Notes: generated by a model not told the origin, from the letters alone. 64,000 nucleotides of DNA from Nostoc sp. HK-01 (GCA_003990705.1 AP018318.1:4901501-4965500), one strand, 5' to 3'; positions 35,922 through 45,438 are shown, numbered from the stretch's first letter. A program made the numbers and translations.

Positions 35922-36680
35922 TTAATCCATTAATTCTGTTACAGATTCAGGTATTTGGTTAACAGTAGCTTCGATAAACAAAATTAAGTTTTTATTCTGC
36001 AATTCCATATTTTTAATCTTGAATTTCATATCTTCCAACTGAATATAAGGTAAATTGGATAATTCTTGGAATCTCTGCATTAACGAGACCATCAAGTCTA
36101 GAGATACACCTTCTCCTTGCGTACAGGTAAAACTGTCAAAAATTATGGGGCGGGATAAAGTACGAGGACGAAGTTTAGCGCTAAAACCTAATAACCGACT
36201 GTGGTCATTTTCTTGCAACTGAAATTTTCCTTCTAAAGCGATTTGACCAGTATCATGTAAGTAGATTTGCATTTGTTGTAAAGCAAATTTGACAATTTTT
36301 CCTTCTACATTTAACTGGAATTTTTGTACTAAATCACGAGAAAACTTAGAATTAAGAGCATTGTTAATATCAGCTTCTGCCAGGGTAATACGAGCAACTA
36401 GATTTACTGATTTATTCAGTTTAATTTGCCCAAAAATAGCACTAATAGGATTAATATCAATGTTATCAGTTTGCAGTTTGATTTCTTGAAGACGGATATT
36501 TTGTTTAGTTACTAATCCTTGTCCGGCAAATCTCAAGCCGTCTACTTGACCTTGAACTATTTTTAAAATATCTGTTTCTACATAAATATCAATTTGTTCT
36601 GCTGCTTCTAGCTGATTAGATATACTGTTTTCAGCGACTTGAGAGATGATTTGCTGATCTAGGCTGTGTTGGTCTGCCAT
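35922..36680 (-). CDS. DUF2993 (LmeA-like) protein
   Basis: 252 residues. No clear signal peptide or membrane helix. The pattern IDIYVETDILKIVQGQVDGLRF and, later, LVARITLAEADINNALNSKF with LKLRPRTLSRP-like repeats of beta-strands fits DUF2993, a family related to mycobacterial LmeA, which binds phospholipids. The family is common in cyanobacteria but its role there is not settled. It lies 106 bp upstream of crtO on the same strand, so the two may share a transcript, but nothing else ties it to carotenoids. Confidence 0.7.
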   Translation of the reverse strand: MADQHSLDQQIISQVAENSISNQLEAAEQIDIYVETDILKIVQGQVDGLRFAGQGLVTKQNIRLQEIKLQTDNIDINPISAIFGQIKLNKSVNLVARITLAEADINNALNSKFSRDLVQKFQLNVEGKIVKFALQQMQIYLHDTGQIALEGKFQLQENDHSRLLGFSAKLRPRTLSRPIIFDSFTCTQGEGVSLDLMVSLMQRFQELSNLPYIQLEDMKFKIKNMELQNKNLILFIEATVNQIPESVTELMD

Positions 36681-37085
36681 GAATACATAGTTTTTTCATT
36701 TACTATCATTAGTTACTTTAAACTCTCAATATCTGTTGATGAATCTATAGCATGGTATATATCTATCAACTGAAAAGTCAGAAGATAGATAAGGAGGAGA
36801 TTTAAATTACTGATTTTATTGATTGTCAGTATGTAGTAAGGCTCAACATTTTGTACTAGTTGCTTGATGGCGATCGCTACCCGGTAGACTATACTGAAAA
36901 CTAATACTACAAAATACTTGACTAGAGAAATTATCTGGTGTTGGTAGCTTTGAATTGTGACGAAAATTATTAGTTTGTGTGCTGTCTGCCAAGCTAACTA
37001 GCAGCGAAAGGAATTTTAGATTTTAGATGAAAAACTAATCTAAAATCCAAAATTTAATTGCCTTATCTGTAAAATTAATTTGTCA
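36681..37085. other. Intergenic region with a repeat-derived inverted repeat
   Basis: A 405-bp AT-rich gap between the P450 stop and the DUF2993 start. ATTTTAGATTTTAGAT (37013-37028) is matched in reverse complement at 37038-37053 (15 of 16), related to the CCAAAATC-type heptamers. No ORF or promoter stands out. Confidence 0.5.
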
Positions 37086-38471
37086 TCATCCTATGGTGGT
37101 AGTTTCTAAACTCCGAGGCTTGATTTGACGCTGATTTTTAACAACCATTTGAATAGGACGATTTGGCCCGGTGACTAAACCACGACGTTGGGGTTTAACT
37201 TCTGTGCTATCAACTAAATCTAATTCTTTCATGGTTAAAATTTTAGCGATCGCTAGTTTCATTTCCCATTGAGCAAAAGCTAAACCAATACAACGTCTTG
37301 CACCAGCCCCAAAGGGTATGTATTCGTATGGTGAAAACTGTTTTTCTAAAAAGCGTTCTGGTTTAAACTGTTTGGGTTGTGGGTAGATATCTTCCCGTTG
37401 GTGGGTTAAGTAAATTGAACCCATAACTGGTGTACCCGGTGGAAGTTCACAACCACTGACAGTAATAGGTGTTTTGACTCTTCTAGGAAAAGTTAGCATT
37501 CCCACTGGGTAAATGCGTAAAGTTTCTGAGCAAACAGCACTGAGATAGGGTAGCTTGTAAATTGTATTTGGGTCTGAATTATCCCCCAAACTATCCAGTT
37601 CTTGGATAAGTTTTTCCTTAACTTGGGGTAACTTATGAATCCAGTACATAGCCCAGGCTATAGCCGTGGCTGTGGTTTCGTGGCCTGCGACCAACAAAGT
37701 CATCAGTTCATCGCGTAACTCGACATCCGTCATTTGTTGACCTTGGGCATCTCTAGCATCCATCAATAAGCTGAGGATGTCTGTGCGTGATGAGTCTGGA
37801 TGTTCTCGCCGTTCTTGGATTTCATCATAGATGAGTTTGTCGGCTTGTTGCTGGAGTTCCTGTCGTCTTCTCCAGATTTTAATCGGCCCAAAATCTCTTT
37901 GTAATGCCGGGAAATATAGTGAAACTACACGCCACACAGAACTGCCATTTTCTAAAAGTTCCTTTAATCGCTGTTGGAGTTGTTCGGCGCGGAGTCCTTC
38001 ATCTAGACCAAACACAGCCTGCATAATTACCCGTAGAGTAATGTCTTGGCTGACCGTGCGAATATTCAAAGGCTGTCCCACTGGGTATTGGCTGATAACT
38101 TTGGCAGTAATCTCATTAATAATCTGGCTGTAGCCGCGCATTCTTTCGCCATGCAAAGGCGGCATGATTAATTGCCGTTGGCGTTGATGTTCTTCACCAG
38201 ACAGAGTAATTACAGAATGCTTACCCAGTAAGCCTTCTGCTAAACTATTTAACTCCCCAGGGGCTTCTAATTCTTTGGTATCGTGACTCAAAATTTGCTG
38301 TAAATCCTGGGGGTGACTAACAAACACTATAGGAGGAAACTTTTTTTGCAGTTTAAGGGCAAAAACGTCACCATAGCGTTTCGTACACTCTTCCATGTAG
38401 GGCATAGGACGGAATACCCAATTCAGCAGTTGTAAAGCTGCTGGAATATTCGGGGTTTTTGGTAGCTGCAT
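37086..38471 (-). CDS. Cytochrome P450, CYP110-like
   Basis: 461 residues, no N-terminal anchor, so soluble as usual in bacteria. The oxygen-binding I-helix has LLVAGHETTATAIAWAMY, the K-helix ExxR is in CSETLRIYP, and the heme-thiolate loop is PFGAGARRCIGLAFA. The opening LPKTPNIPAALQLLNWVFRP and the general length resemble the CYP110 group widespread in filamentous cyanobacteria, whose members hydroxylate fatty acids, alkanes or terpenes. No terpene cyclase or ferredoxin gene is next to it. Substrate unknown. Confidence 0.85.
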   Translation of the reverse strand: MQLPKTPNIPAALQLLNWVFRPMPYMEECTKRYGDVFALKLQKKFPPIVFVSHPQDLQQILSHDTKELEAPGELNSLAEGLLGKHSVITLSGEEHQRQRQLIMPPLHGERMRGYSQIINEITAKVISQYPVGQPLNIRTVSQDITLRVIMQAVFGLDEGLRAEQLQQRLKELLENGSSVWRVVSLYFPALQRDFGPIKIWRRRQELQQQADKLIYDEIQERREHPDSSRTDILSLLMDARDAQGQQMTDVELRDELMTLLVAGHETTATAIAWAMYWIHKLPQVKEKLIQELDSLGDNSDPNTIYKLPYLSAVCSETLRIYPVGMLTFPRRVKTPITVSGCELPPGTPVMGSIYLTHQREDIYPQPKQFKPERFLEKQFSPYEYIPFGAGARRCIGLAFAQWEMKLAIAKILTMKELDLVDSTEVKPQRRGLVTGPNRPIQMVVKNQRQIKPRSLETTTIG

Positions 38472-38680
38472 AAAAATAGGTTTAATGGATATCGTTATTT
38501 TTACTTAAATTAGAAGTTAATTGCTGAGTGTTGAGTCAAGACACCAATCTCTAGTTATTTAAACTACTTATCTTTAGCATCGTGAAACACTGATATTTCT
38601 TCACATCCTTAAAGATGTAAAATTTCTGTTAAATTCAACGGGCATCTACAGTTTCCGTTCATCCTCATAAGGTACTCAGC

Positions 38681-40894
38681 ATGACAGCAATTACACCAAA
38701 GGCATCTTCCGCGCTTCCTGACTTTTGCGAAGGAATTCAATATTTTGGCGAAGCGTTACCAGATTTTGCCACTTATGGTGCTACACCTGCGATAGATTCA
38801 GATAAAGTAGCGATCGCATCTCCTACAGATACCGCAGCCGTATATCAAACTTTACTTGCTGCTGATGCCCTGCGTTATTTAACATTGCAAGTTACTGGTA
38901 GTAAAGCATCAGGACATCCAGGCGGGTTTGCCAGCCAAGCGGAAGCGTATGCAGCATTGGTCATGCTGGGTTACAAAAATATTATTACCGAAGTGGGACA
39001 CCACGCCCCTGGATTTTATAGTGCCATGTTTTTGGATCGCTCCTTAGAAGACATGGGCATTTTTACAGTACAACAATTGCGCGATCGCTTCCGCGAAAAG
39101 CACGGACTTTTAGGACACCTCTCCGGTTACATTCCCGGCATTCTCGCACCCGCCGGGCCTTTGGGACAAGGGCAACACTTTGCAATGTCGGCTGCACTCT
39201 TGCATAGAGACAAGCTTTTCCCCTTCACCCTTGGTGATGGTGGACTGGGTGAACCATACATTATGAGTTCAATGGCACACTTCAACACCGCCTATCCCAG
39301 TGTTACTAACTTCTTACCCGTGCTGGTATGGAACGGTTACAGCCAAGAACATCACAGTATGGTTTCCCTCAAAACTAACGAACAGATGAAAGCATACTGG
39401 CAAGGTAACGGTTTTGCAGAAGTCATTCTTGTAGATGCTAAAGAATTTGACGACCAAAATCAACCAGGAGACTACGTTGATAGTACCGCCTTTTCCTTCC
39501 AGCAACGCCTTGCCTTTACCCAAGCCGTATTAGTAGCCGTAGATAAAGCCGCACGTTCCGCACTTAGCGGTAAACTCACAGTATTCATTATCAAACAACT
39601 CAAAGGTGCAGGCGTTCACGCCAGAGGTGCAAAATCTCATAACTTATATCCCAAAGACACTTTAGATGCACCGCACATTATTAGTGCATTGCAAGGACGC
39701 GCCTTATCACAAGCAGCTTGGCAAACAGTCAGAACCAATGCAGAACGCGCTGGTGGCGGCCCCGCAGCTAAAACCGTCGTAACAGAATTTGAATTACCAT
39801 TGCCAGATTTAGGCGAATTGCCATTAGAAGAATATGCAGTTGGTGGCGAACCGAAAGTTTCGACAACTGCAATGGGAAGATTAGTTGGTATCGTCGGACA
39901 AAAAGATAAAAATTTCCTCGTCACCAACGCCGACGGTAACGAAGCATCAGGAATTGGCAACATCAACCAAGCATTAAAGATTATTCATCCGACAACCGAC
40001 GACTTATATAACCAAGCACCAAACGGACAAGTTTATGAACCATTAAGTGAAGATGCTTGTGCAGGTTTAGCCGTTGGTTTATCACTCATGGGTGCAAGAA
40101 GTTTGTGGTGTTCTTATGAATCTTTTGCCATCAACGGTTTACCAATTTGGCAAACAGTCACCCAAGCAATGGCAGAATTACGCCGTCAAACTCCCTCGAC
40201 AATTACCTTATTTACTGCTGGCGCATTAGAACAAGGTCGTAACGGTTGGACACACCAACGTCCCGAAATTGAAGCTTACTTTGCATCAATGATGCGGAAT
40301 GGAAATGTATTTCCTGTATTCCCACCCGATGCTAATAGTATTCAAGCTTGTTATGACTGGGCATTGAAAACAAGAAATAAGGGAATTGTCATTACTGCCA
40401 GTAAGTCGCCCTTGCCAATTCGCACCACATTAAAACAAACTCAGCAAGGCTTAGAAGATGGTGCGATATTATTACATGAAATTGCTGGTGATAAGCAAGT
40501 TGTGTTTGCTGTTATTGGTGATATGACATTAACTCCTGTATTTGAAGCAGCAGCATTTTTAGAAAATGAAGGTATCGGTGTCAAGATAGTTTCTATCATT
40601 AATCCTCGCCGTTTATATCGTCCTAATGATGTTGCTTGGGATACTTGTTCTGAAGCCGATGGTGGTTTTATTGATGATGCAAAATTCGCTGAATTATTTG
40701 GTGGTGATGCGTTAATTGGTGTAACTGGTGGTGCTGCGGCAATGCTAGAACCAATTATGTTAAGAAGCAACAGCAAACGCGATACTTTTGCCTGGAAACG
40801 TGGCGAAACTACAGCTAGTGCTGGAGAGTTAATGGCGTTTAATGGTTTGACTGCTGAGGCGTTGACGAAACGGGCTATTGAGTTAGTACATTAG
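38681..40894 (+). CDS. Thiamine-diphosphate enzyme, phosphoketolase/transketolase-like
   Basis: 737 residues. The N-terminal half has LQVTGSKASGHPGGFASQAE, PAGPLGQGQHFAMSAAL and the ThDP motif LGDGGLGEPYIMSSMAHFN. The C-terminal half has QVYEPLSEDACAGLAVGLSL, FTAGALEQGRNGWTHQRPEI and VFPPDANSIQACYDWALKTR, close in style to phosphoketolase (XFP) with its PPDAN element. Phosphoketolase splits xylulose-5-phosphate or fructose-6-phosphate to acetyl phosphate. It is distinct from the genuine transketolase at 54240. The sequence differs enough from standard XFP that the substrate should be regarded as unproven. A hairpin follows. Confidence 0.72.
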   Translation: MTAITPKASSALPDFCEGIQYFGEALPDFATYGATPAIDSDKVAIASPTDTAAVYQTLLAADALRYLTLQVTGSKASGHPGGFASQAEAYAALVMLGYKNIITEVGHHAPGFYSAMFLDRSLEDMGIFTVQQLRDRFREKHGLLGHLSGYIPGILAPAGPLGQGQHFAMSAALLHRDKLFPFTLGDGGLGEPYIMSSMAHFNTAYPSVTNFLPVLVWNGYSQEHHSMVSLKTNEQMKAYWQGNGFAEVILVDAKEFDDQNQPGDYVDSTAFSFQQRLAFTQAVLVAVDKAARSALSGKLTVFIIKQLKGAGVHARGAKSHNLYPKDTLDAPHIISALQGRALSQAAWQTVRTNAERAGGGPAAKTVVTEFELPLPDLGELPLEEYAVGGEPKVSTTAMGRLVGIVGQKDKNFLVTNADGNEASGIGNINQALKIIHPTTDDLYNQAPNGQVYEPLSEDACAGLAVGLSLMGARSLWCSYESFAINGLPIWQTVTQAMAELRRQTPSTITLFTAGALEQGRNGWTHQRPEIEAYFASMMRNGNVFPVFPPDANSIQACYDWALKTRNKGIVITASKSPLPIRTTLKQTQQGLEDGAILLHEIAGDKQVVFAVIGDMTLTPVFEAAAFLENEGIGVKIVSIINPRRLYRPNDVAWDTCSEADGGFIDDAKFAELFGGDALIGVTGGAAAMLEPIMLRSNSKRDTFAWKRGETTASAGELMAFNGLTAEALTKRAIELVH

Positions 40895-40908
40895 GATTTA
40901 ATCGCAAT

Positions 40909-40973
40909 GGTGGGTTATAGTGAAATGTAAGTATATTTGTTAATATCATTTCACAAGTAGCACCTAACCCACC
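40909..40973 (+). terminator. Long hairpin after the phosphoketolase-like gene
   Basis: GGTGGGTTA (40909) pairs with TAACCCACC (ends 40973), and inside it TGAAATG pairs with CATTTCA. It lies 15 bp past the stop in the 310-bp gap before the Uma2 gene; the rest of that gap is AT-rich with no gene. GGTGGGTT/AACCCACC stems are common dispersed repeats in these genomes. Confidence 0.45.
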
Positions 40974-41204
40974 TTGCTTTTATAAATGTTTAAAATCATC
41001 CATTTGGTTTTCAAATTGTGCGAAACATTTATTAGAAGAATTTGTTCCTAAAATACATTTCCAATAAAGATACTAAAAAATAGTGGCGATCGCCATCAGC
41101 TTCTTGTAAATCATCACACTCATAATTTTTACAGCAATTATAAAAAAATACGAGCATACGACGGTAGTTTATAATCAAAATAAAGTCATAAACATTATTT
41201 AACT

Positions 41205-41798
41205 ATGACTCTCCAAACCTTAGATAAAAATATCACAATTCTAGAACAGCGATTTCTCCTACCTGGACATTACACCTGGGAAGAACTGGAGAAAATAGAA
41301 ACCTTAACCGCAGATGCAGCAGGTTTGCGGATAACTTATCTTGATGGGTGCATTGAATTTATGACGCTTGGTGAACAGCACGAAATGATTAAAAGCGTGA
41401 TTGGGATATTATTAGCATTATACTTTTTTGAAAAAGGTATAAACTTTATCCCAGTGGGTAGCGCCACGCGTCGCGCCAAAGAAAAAAGTGCTTCCTTTGA
41501 ACCCGATGAATCGTACTATATAGGAGAGAAAAAAGAAAATCCAGATTTAGCGATTGAAGTTAATATCACCAGTGGCAGTATTGACAAACTAGAAAAATAC
41601 AAACGGTTTAATATTCCTGAAGTTTGGTTCTGGGAGAATAATCAATTTTATCTATATCGTCTAAAAAATGATAATTATGAGCAAATTCAACAAAGCGAAT
41701 TATTCCCAGATTTAGATATACAATTATTAACTAGTTGTGTTTTAATGCCTTCAATTATTGATGCTAGAAAACAATTTATGCAGGGAATTAAAAAATAG
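41205..41798 (+). CDS. Uma2-family putative nuclease (DUF820)
   Basis: 197 residues. Family marks are LPGHYTWEELEKIETLT, GLRITYLDGCIEFMTLGEQHE, and the PD-(D/E)xK-like core ENPDLAIEVNITSGSIDKLEKY followed by IPEVWFWENN. Uma2 proteins are very numerous in filamentous cyanobacteria and are predicted nucleases; what they cut is not known. It converges on the ParB-like gene 52 bp away. Acidic residues of the core appear intact. Confidence 0.85.
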   Translation: MTLQTLDKNITILEQRFLLPGHYTWEELEKIETLTADAAGLRITYLDGCIEFMTLGEQHEMIKSVIGILLALYFFEKGINFIPVGSATRRAKEKSASFEPDESYYIGEKKENPDLAIEVNITSGSIDKLEKYKRFNIPEVWFWENNQFYLYRLKNDNYEQIQQSELFPDLDIQLLTSCVLMPSIIDARKQFMQGIKK

Positions 41799-41850
41799 CT
41801 ATAACTTGGATAGTACGAACCCAATACAATAGACTGATTTTAAGTCAAAA

Positions 41851-42606
41851 TTATTTAAAGAATATGCGTGACCAAATATCAACAATATCTACCATCTTGT
41901 CGGCGCTTATACCCTTAACTTGTTTTTTAGCACTAGGAATTGTTACTCTGGCTATTACATCTTTTAGAGATTCAAATTGTTTCTTCTTCCGTGCTTTTTC
42001 AACACTTTCAGCCACTTGAACAGCTTTTTTATCTGTAAATCCAGCCGTTCTTAATCTTAAAGTGAGTTCCAGTAGATTTAAACTATTAAATGCTTCTAAT
42101 GGTGTAATCTGCTTGGGTATTTGAGTTTCAAGTGACTTTATGTATTCATAAAGTTTTTGTCTTTCTTGCCTTTCTTGTGCTAACTCTACCCTTAAGTCAT
42201 TAATTTGCTTTTCTATTAAACTCAATTCATGCTTTTCCAAGCTTAATTCAGATTGGTTGGTTTCTCTTGATACCTTATTTTCTATATTGTTAGAATATTT
42301 AAGTTCTTTAAAAGCAGATACTTGCTTAAATATTGTATCTTCATTCTTCGGTGAAATGACAAAAGCATTTACCATTTCACCTTTTCGTGGATTTTTTTCC
42401 TTTGCTTTTACAGCAGCATAGTACTCAAAATGCCCATCAATAACTGTATAAGTTTCTGCATCTGTTGGTTTTAAAACTAATGGTCTTATAATTCCTCCAC
42501 TTTCTATAATCATATCTGCTAAGTTGTCGATATCAGCCTCAGCAAAATTTGAACGCGGAATATTGGAATTAATGTCTTTCACATCTACAAGATAAAACTT
42601 CATCAT
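41851..42606 (-). CDS. ParB-like protein with coiled coil and C-terminal helix-hairpin-helix
   Basis: 251 residues. The N-terminal 90 residues fit the ParB/sulfiredoxin fold: VDVKDINSNIPRSNFAE, GGIIRPLVLKPTD and TVIDGHFEYYAAVKAKE. A coiled coil follows (about 118-165, LIEKQINDLRVELAQERQER). The C-terminus has KARKKKQFESLKDVIARV and VKGISADKMVDIVDIW, which look like helix-hairpin-helix DNA contacts. A canonical ParB central HTH is not seen. ATG overlaps the stop of the upstream nuclease-ParA gene (TAATG), so the two are coupled. Probably a DNA-bound partner of that ATPase; target site unknown. Confidence 0.75.
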   Translation of the reverse strand: MMKFYLVDVKDINSNIPRSNFAEADIDNLADMIIESGGIIRPLVLKPTDAETYTVIDGHFEYYAAVKAKEKNPRKGEMVNAFVISPKNEDTIFKQVSAFKELKYSNNIENKVSRETNQSELSLEKHELSLIEKQINDLRVELAQERQERQKLYEYIKSLETQIPKQITPLEAFNSLNLLELTLRLRTAGFTDKKAVQVAESVEKARKKKQFESLKDVIARVTIPSAKKQVKGISADKMVDIVDIWSRIFFK

Positions 42607-44024
42607 TAATTAATCCCCATTTTTTGTAAAACTTCATCTGCCAAAATTTCAAACTCCATAGCAGATTGTTGAGCGTTAGATTTAACTTCTGCATATTTAA
42701 TAACAGACTTAGGATCAGGATACTCTAATTCTCCAACTATTATTGTCTGGTTCATACACTCTGACAACACTGTTCTATCATAAATTACTGCTTCCATCAG
42801 AGGTAGATTATAGCGTTCTAATATTACTTCTCTTTGCTTTGGAAATGTGTATTGTAAAAATTTAGCATTTGTTGAAATTTTAGAAGCAACAATACCCATT
42901 ATATTGATAGGTAATTTACCTATATCATCTCTATATTCATTAACTTGCTTAATAAAATTTCTTACTGTCGGTAAACCTTGGTTGGCAAATGGTTTTAAAT
43001 CGGATGGAATGATTAAGTAATCAGCTGCAATCAAGGCAACCTCAGCATAATAATCTCTTGAAGGAGGTGTATCAATAATCACAATATCATAGTTGCTTTC
43101 TACCATATTCAGTTTTTTTACTAACCTACGTCTAGTAGCAGCAATTTTATTTAGTGTATCTTGGTACTCAATCAAAGTTATATGAGAAGGTATTACATCA
43201 ATCTCAGGATTATTAAAGTATTGAGACTGACGAACAATATCTGGAATATAATTAAATTCTCCTGATTCTATTAAATGGTATACATTTTTATCTTTTAAAT
43301 CATCATCTTCTTCAAATTGAAATTTAATTAGCCCTGTAGCAAAAGTAGTATTTGCCTGAGAATCGATATCAATTAAAAGAACCCTTTTACCTTTTTTACT
43401 TAATGCTGCTGCAAGGTTGACAGCAACTGTTGTTTTTCCAACACCGCCTTTATTATGGTATATTGCAATGGTTTTCATAGAATTTTTTCCCTGAGCTGGT
43501 AAATTTAATTCTTTTTCAGAGTTATGAATTGTTGCACTATCTGTTAATTGGTTTTTGTTGAGGCTATCTCTACCAATTAAATCTTTAATTTCTTCTAGCT
43601 TTGTCTCTACATCCTTCCCATAACAAGAGAAAACCAACTTAATATCATCGCCTGATTTTTCATAAATTCTAATCTCTTTGCCATTAGTCAACAAACCATA
43701 TCTCACATTCAAGCTGGTTAAATAATGCCTGAGTCTGAGAAAGTGATTATTTAAGTTTTGCTTAGGATGCTTTGCCTCCATCACCACACTCAATGGTGAA
43801 TTAGCATCTATGACAAAGGGTAAGACTTGTGCTGCAAATGCTAGAAAATCTAATCGTATGCTACCAACTGCGACTTCTTGATGCCAGGTATCGGGGGTAT
43901 ATCCTAACTGTGGTAGCAAATATTGAACGATGAGTTTACTTTCAACTTCGCTTTCGTTACGACACAACTCAGAATTAAAAGGCAAATTATTTACCTCTAT
44001 AGAGTTTAGTTTATGGAAAAACAC
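42606..44024 (-). CDS. Fusion of HsdR_N-type nuclease domain and ParA ATPase
   Basis: 472 residues from GTG 44024. Residues 20-150 match the type I restriction R-subunit N-terminal domain: NESEVESKLIVQYLLPQLGY, then RLDFLAF and VVMEAKHPKQNL, which give the acidic and E-x-K residues of a PD-(D/E)xK nuclease, and YGLLTNGKEIRIYEK. From about 183 comes a complete ParA: YHNKGGVGKTTVAVNLAAAL, LLIDIDSQANTT and VIIDTPPSRD. An internal ATG (43478) with AGGGA ten bases upstream could also give a free ParA. It starts a two-gene operon with the ParB-like gene. Joining these domains is unusual; function (plasmid-like maintenance, defence or DNA-end handling) is inference. Confidence 0.85.
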   Translation of the reverse strand: MFFHKLNSIEVNNLPFNSELCRNESEVESKLIVQYLLPQLGYTPDTWHQEVAVGSIRLDFLAFAAQVLPFVIDANSPLSVVMEAKHPKQNLNNHFLRLRHYLTSLNVRYGLLTNGKEIRIYEKSGDDIKLVFSCYGKDVETKLEEIKDLIGRDSLNKNQLTDSATIHNSEKELNLPAQGKNSMKTIAIYHNKGGVGKTTVAVNLAAALSKKGKRVLLIDIDSQANTTFATGLIKFQFEEDDDLKDKNVYHLIESGEFNYIPDIVRQSQYFNNPEIDVIPSHITLIEYQDTLNKIAATRRRLVKKLNMVESNYDIVIIDTPPSRDYYAEVALIAADYLIIPSDLKPFANQGLPTVRNFIKQVNEYRDDIGKLPINIMGIVASKISTNAKFLQYTFPKQREVILERYNLPLMEAVIYDRTVLSECMNQTIIVGELEYPDPKSVIKYAEVKSNAQQSAMEFEILADEVLQKMGIN

Positions 44025-44292
44025 TTAATATTTGTTTGATTTTGTCACAAGATTACTTATAAAATTTGTGTATCAATATTTTTTAAGTATTTGTAAAAAA
44101 AAGAAATATATTTGATTGAGAAAATAATACTGTATTCAAGGCTCAGATTCCCGACTTTTTAAAGAAGTGGCGGTATAATCTGACAGCGTTTATTTTTGAT
44201 TTCCCACAAATATTAAATTTAACGAAAGTTTTAGTTATTCAGGATGGGTGTACGCTACCTAGATGGGAATGCGTCATCAGAGGAATTAACCA

Positions 44293-45177
44293 ATGGGATA
44301 TGTAATTGCTACTGCAAATATGAAAGGCGGTGTCGGGAAAACTACTCTCACCGTCAACTTAGCTACTTGTTTAGCGAAAAATTACGGTAAAAAGGTACTA
44401 GTTTTAGATTTAGATACCCAAATTAGCGCGACACTTAGTTTAATGTCCCCTTTAGATTTTGCCAAGCGTCGCAAACAAAGACTGACATTTAGATATCTCA
44501 TCGACGATGTTATCAATCCAGATCCCAACAGTAAGGTAACAATTAACGATATTATTCAACCCCAAATTTGTGGACTTTCTGAACTGAGTTTATTACCGGG
44601 AGATATCGACTTATATGATGAGTTTGTGGTGTCAGAAATGCTGCATAAGCAAACGGTTGCTTTTGGTGAACAAAACTTTGAAACAGTTTGGAACCGTTTT
44701 GAAAGGGTTTTGATTAATAACATTTTAAAACCAGTCCGTGATGAGTATGATTTTATTCTTTTAGATTGCGCTCCTGGTTATAATCTTTTGACTCGTAGCG
44801 CCTTAGCTGCGAGTGATTTTTACATTCTCCCCGCCAAGCCAGAACCTTTATCTGTGGTGGGAATTCAACTTTTAGAAAGACGCATTGGCCAGCTAAAAGA
44901 TAGTCACGAACAAGAAGCGAAAATAAATATCAAAATATTGGGAATTGTCTTTAGTATGTGCAATACTAATTTGCTTACTGGCAGGTATTACAAACAAGTT
45001 ATGCACCGAGTTGTCGAAGATTTTGGTGTAGAACAAATTTGTAAAGCACAAATTCCTGTTGATATTAATGTGGCTAAAGCTGTAGATAGTTTTATGCCTG
45101 CGGTATTGAATGCACCTCAATCTGCTGGTTCTAAAGCATTTTTGCAGTTAACTCAAGAGTTGTTACAAAAGTTGTAA
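44293..45177 (+). CDS. ParA-family ATPase
   Basis: 294 residues, all ParA. Deviant Walker A NMKGGVGKTTLTVNLATCLA, LVLDLDTQISATLSLM, and FILLDCAPGYNLLTRSALAA are present, plus GRYYKQVMHRVVEDFG near the end. Such ATPases position DNA or protein cargo on the nucleoid. It faces away from the nuclease-ParA operon across a 268-bp gap that includes a decayed copy of the dispersed palindrome and no clear parS dyad. No ParB lies downstream. Related stand-alone ParA genes occur in other cyanobacteria; a cargo-positioning role is possible. Confidence 0.88.
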   Translation: MGYVIATANMKGGVGKTTLTVNLATCLAKNYGKKVLVLDLDTQISATLSLMSPLDFAKRRKQRLTFRYLIDDVINPDPNSKVTINDIIQPQICGLSELSLLPGDIDLYDEFVVSEMLHKQTVAFGEQNFETVWNRFERVLINNILKPVRDEYDFILLDCAPGYNLLTRSALAASDFYILPAKPEPLSVVGIQLLERRIGQLKDSHEQEAKINIKILGIVFSMCNTNLLTGRYYKQVMHRVVEDFGVEQICKAQIPVDINVAKAVDSFMPAVLNAPQSAGSKAFLQLTQELLQKL

Positions 45178-45197
45178 TCATCATTTGTAGAGACGTT

Positions 45198-45254
45198 GCA
45201 TACAACGTTTCTACAGATTTATTTTTGCAATAAATCTGTAGAAACGTTGTATGC
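45198..45254. repeat. Perfect 26-bp inverted repeat after parA
   Basis: Arms at 45198-45223 and 45229-45254 are exact complements with a five-base loop (TTTGC). The left arm is also part of a second, shorter palindrome (GTAGAGACGTTG / CAACGTTTCTAC, 45188-45215, one mismatch). This is a dispersed cyanobacterial element type and may also end the parA message. Confidence 0.85.
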
Positions 45255-45323
45255 TTCTGGATAATTTCACTTATTTACTACTTGCTTAATTCGGAGAATT
45301 ATACAATGGATATAGCTGAACAA

Positions 45324-45353
45324 AATACCCGATTCTTTAAGAAGTCGGGTATT
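45324..45353. repeat. Dispersed palindrome, imperfect copy
   Basis: AATACCCGATTCTT and AAGAAGTCGGGTATT pair with two wobbles and one mismatch. It belongs to the same family as the copies at 31096 and 56381. Confidence 0.6.
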
Positions 45354-45438
45354 GGAAAATATAGATTTTTGCAACTCAAATAGGAATGTTCAATAATTTC
45401 CCTGCTAAATTCTGAATTGTGTGTTCTCAATACTTTAA

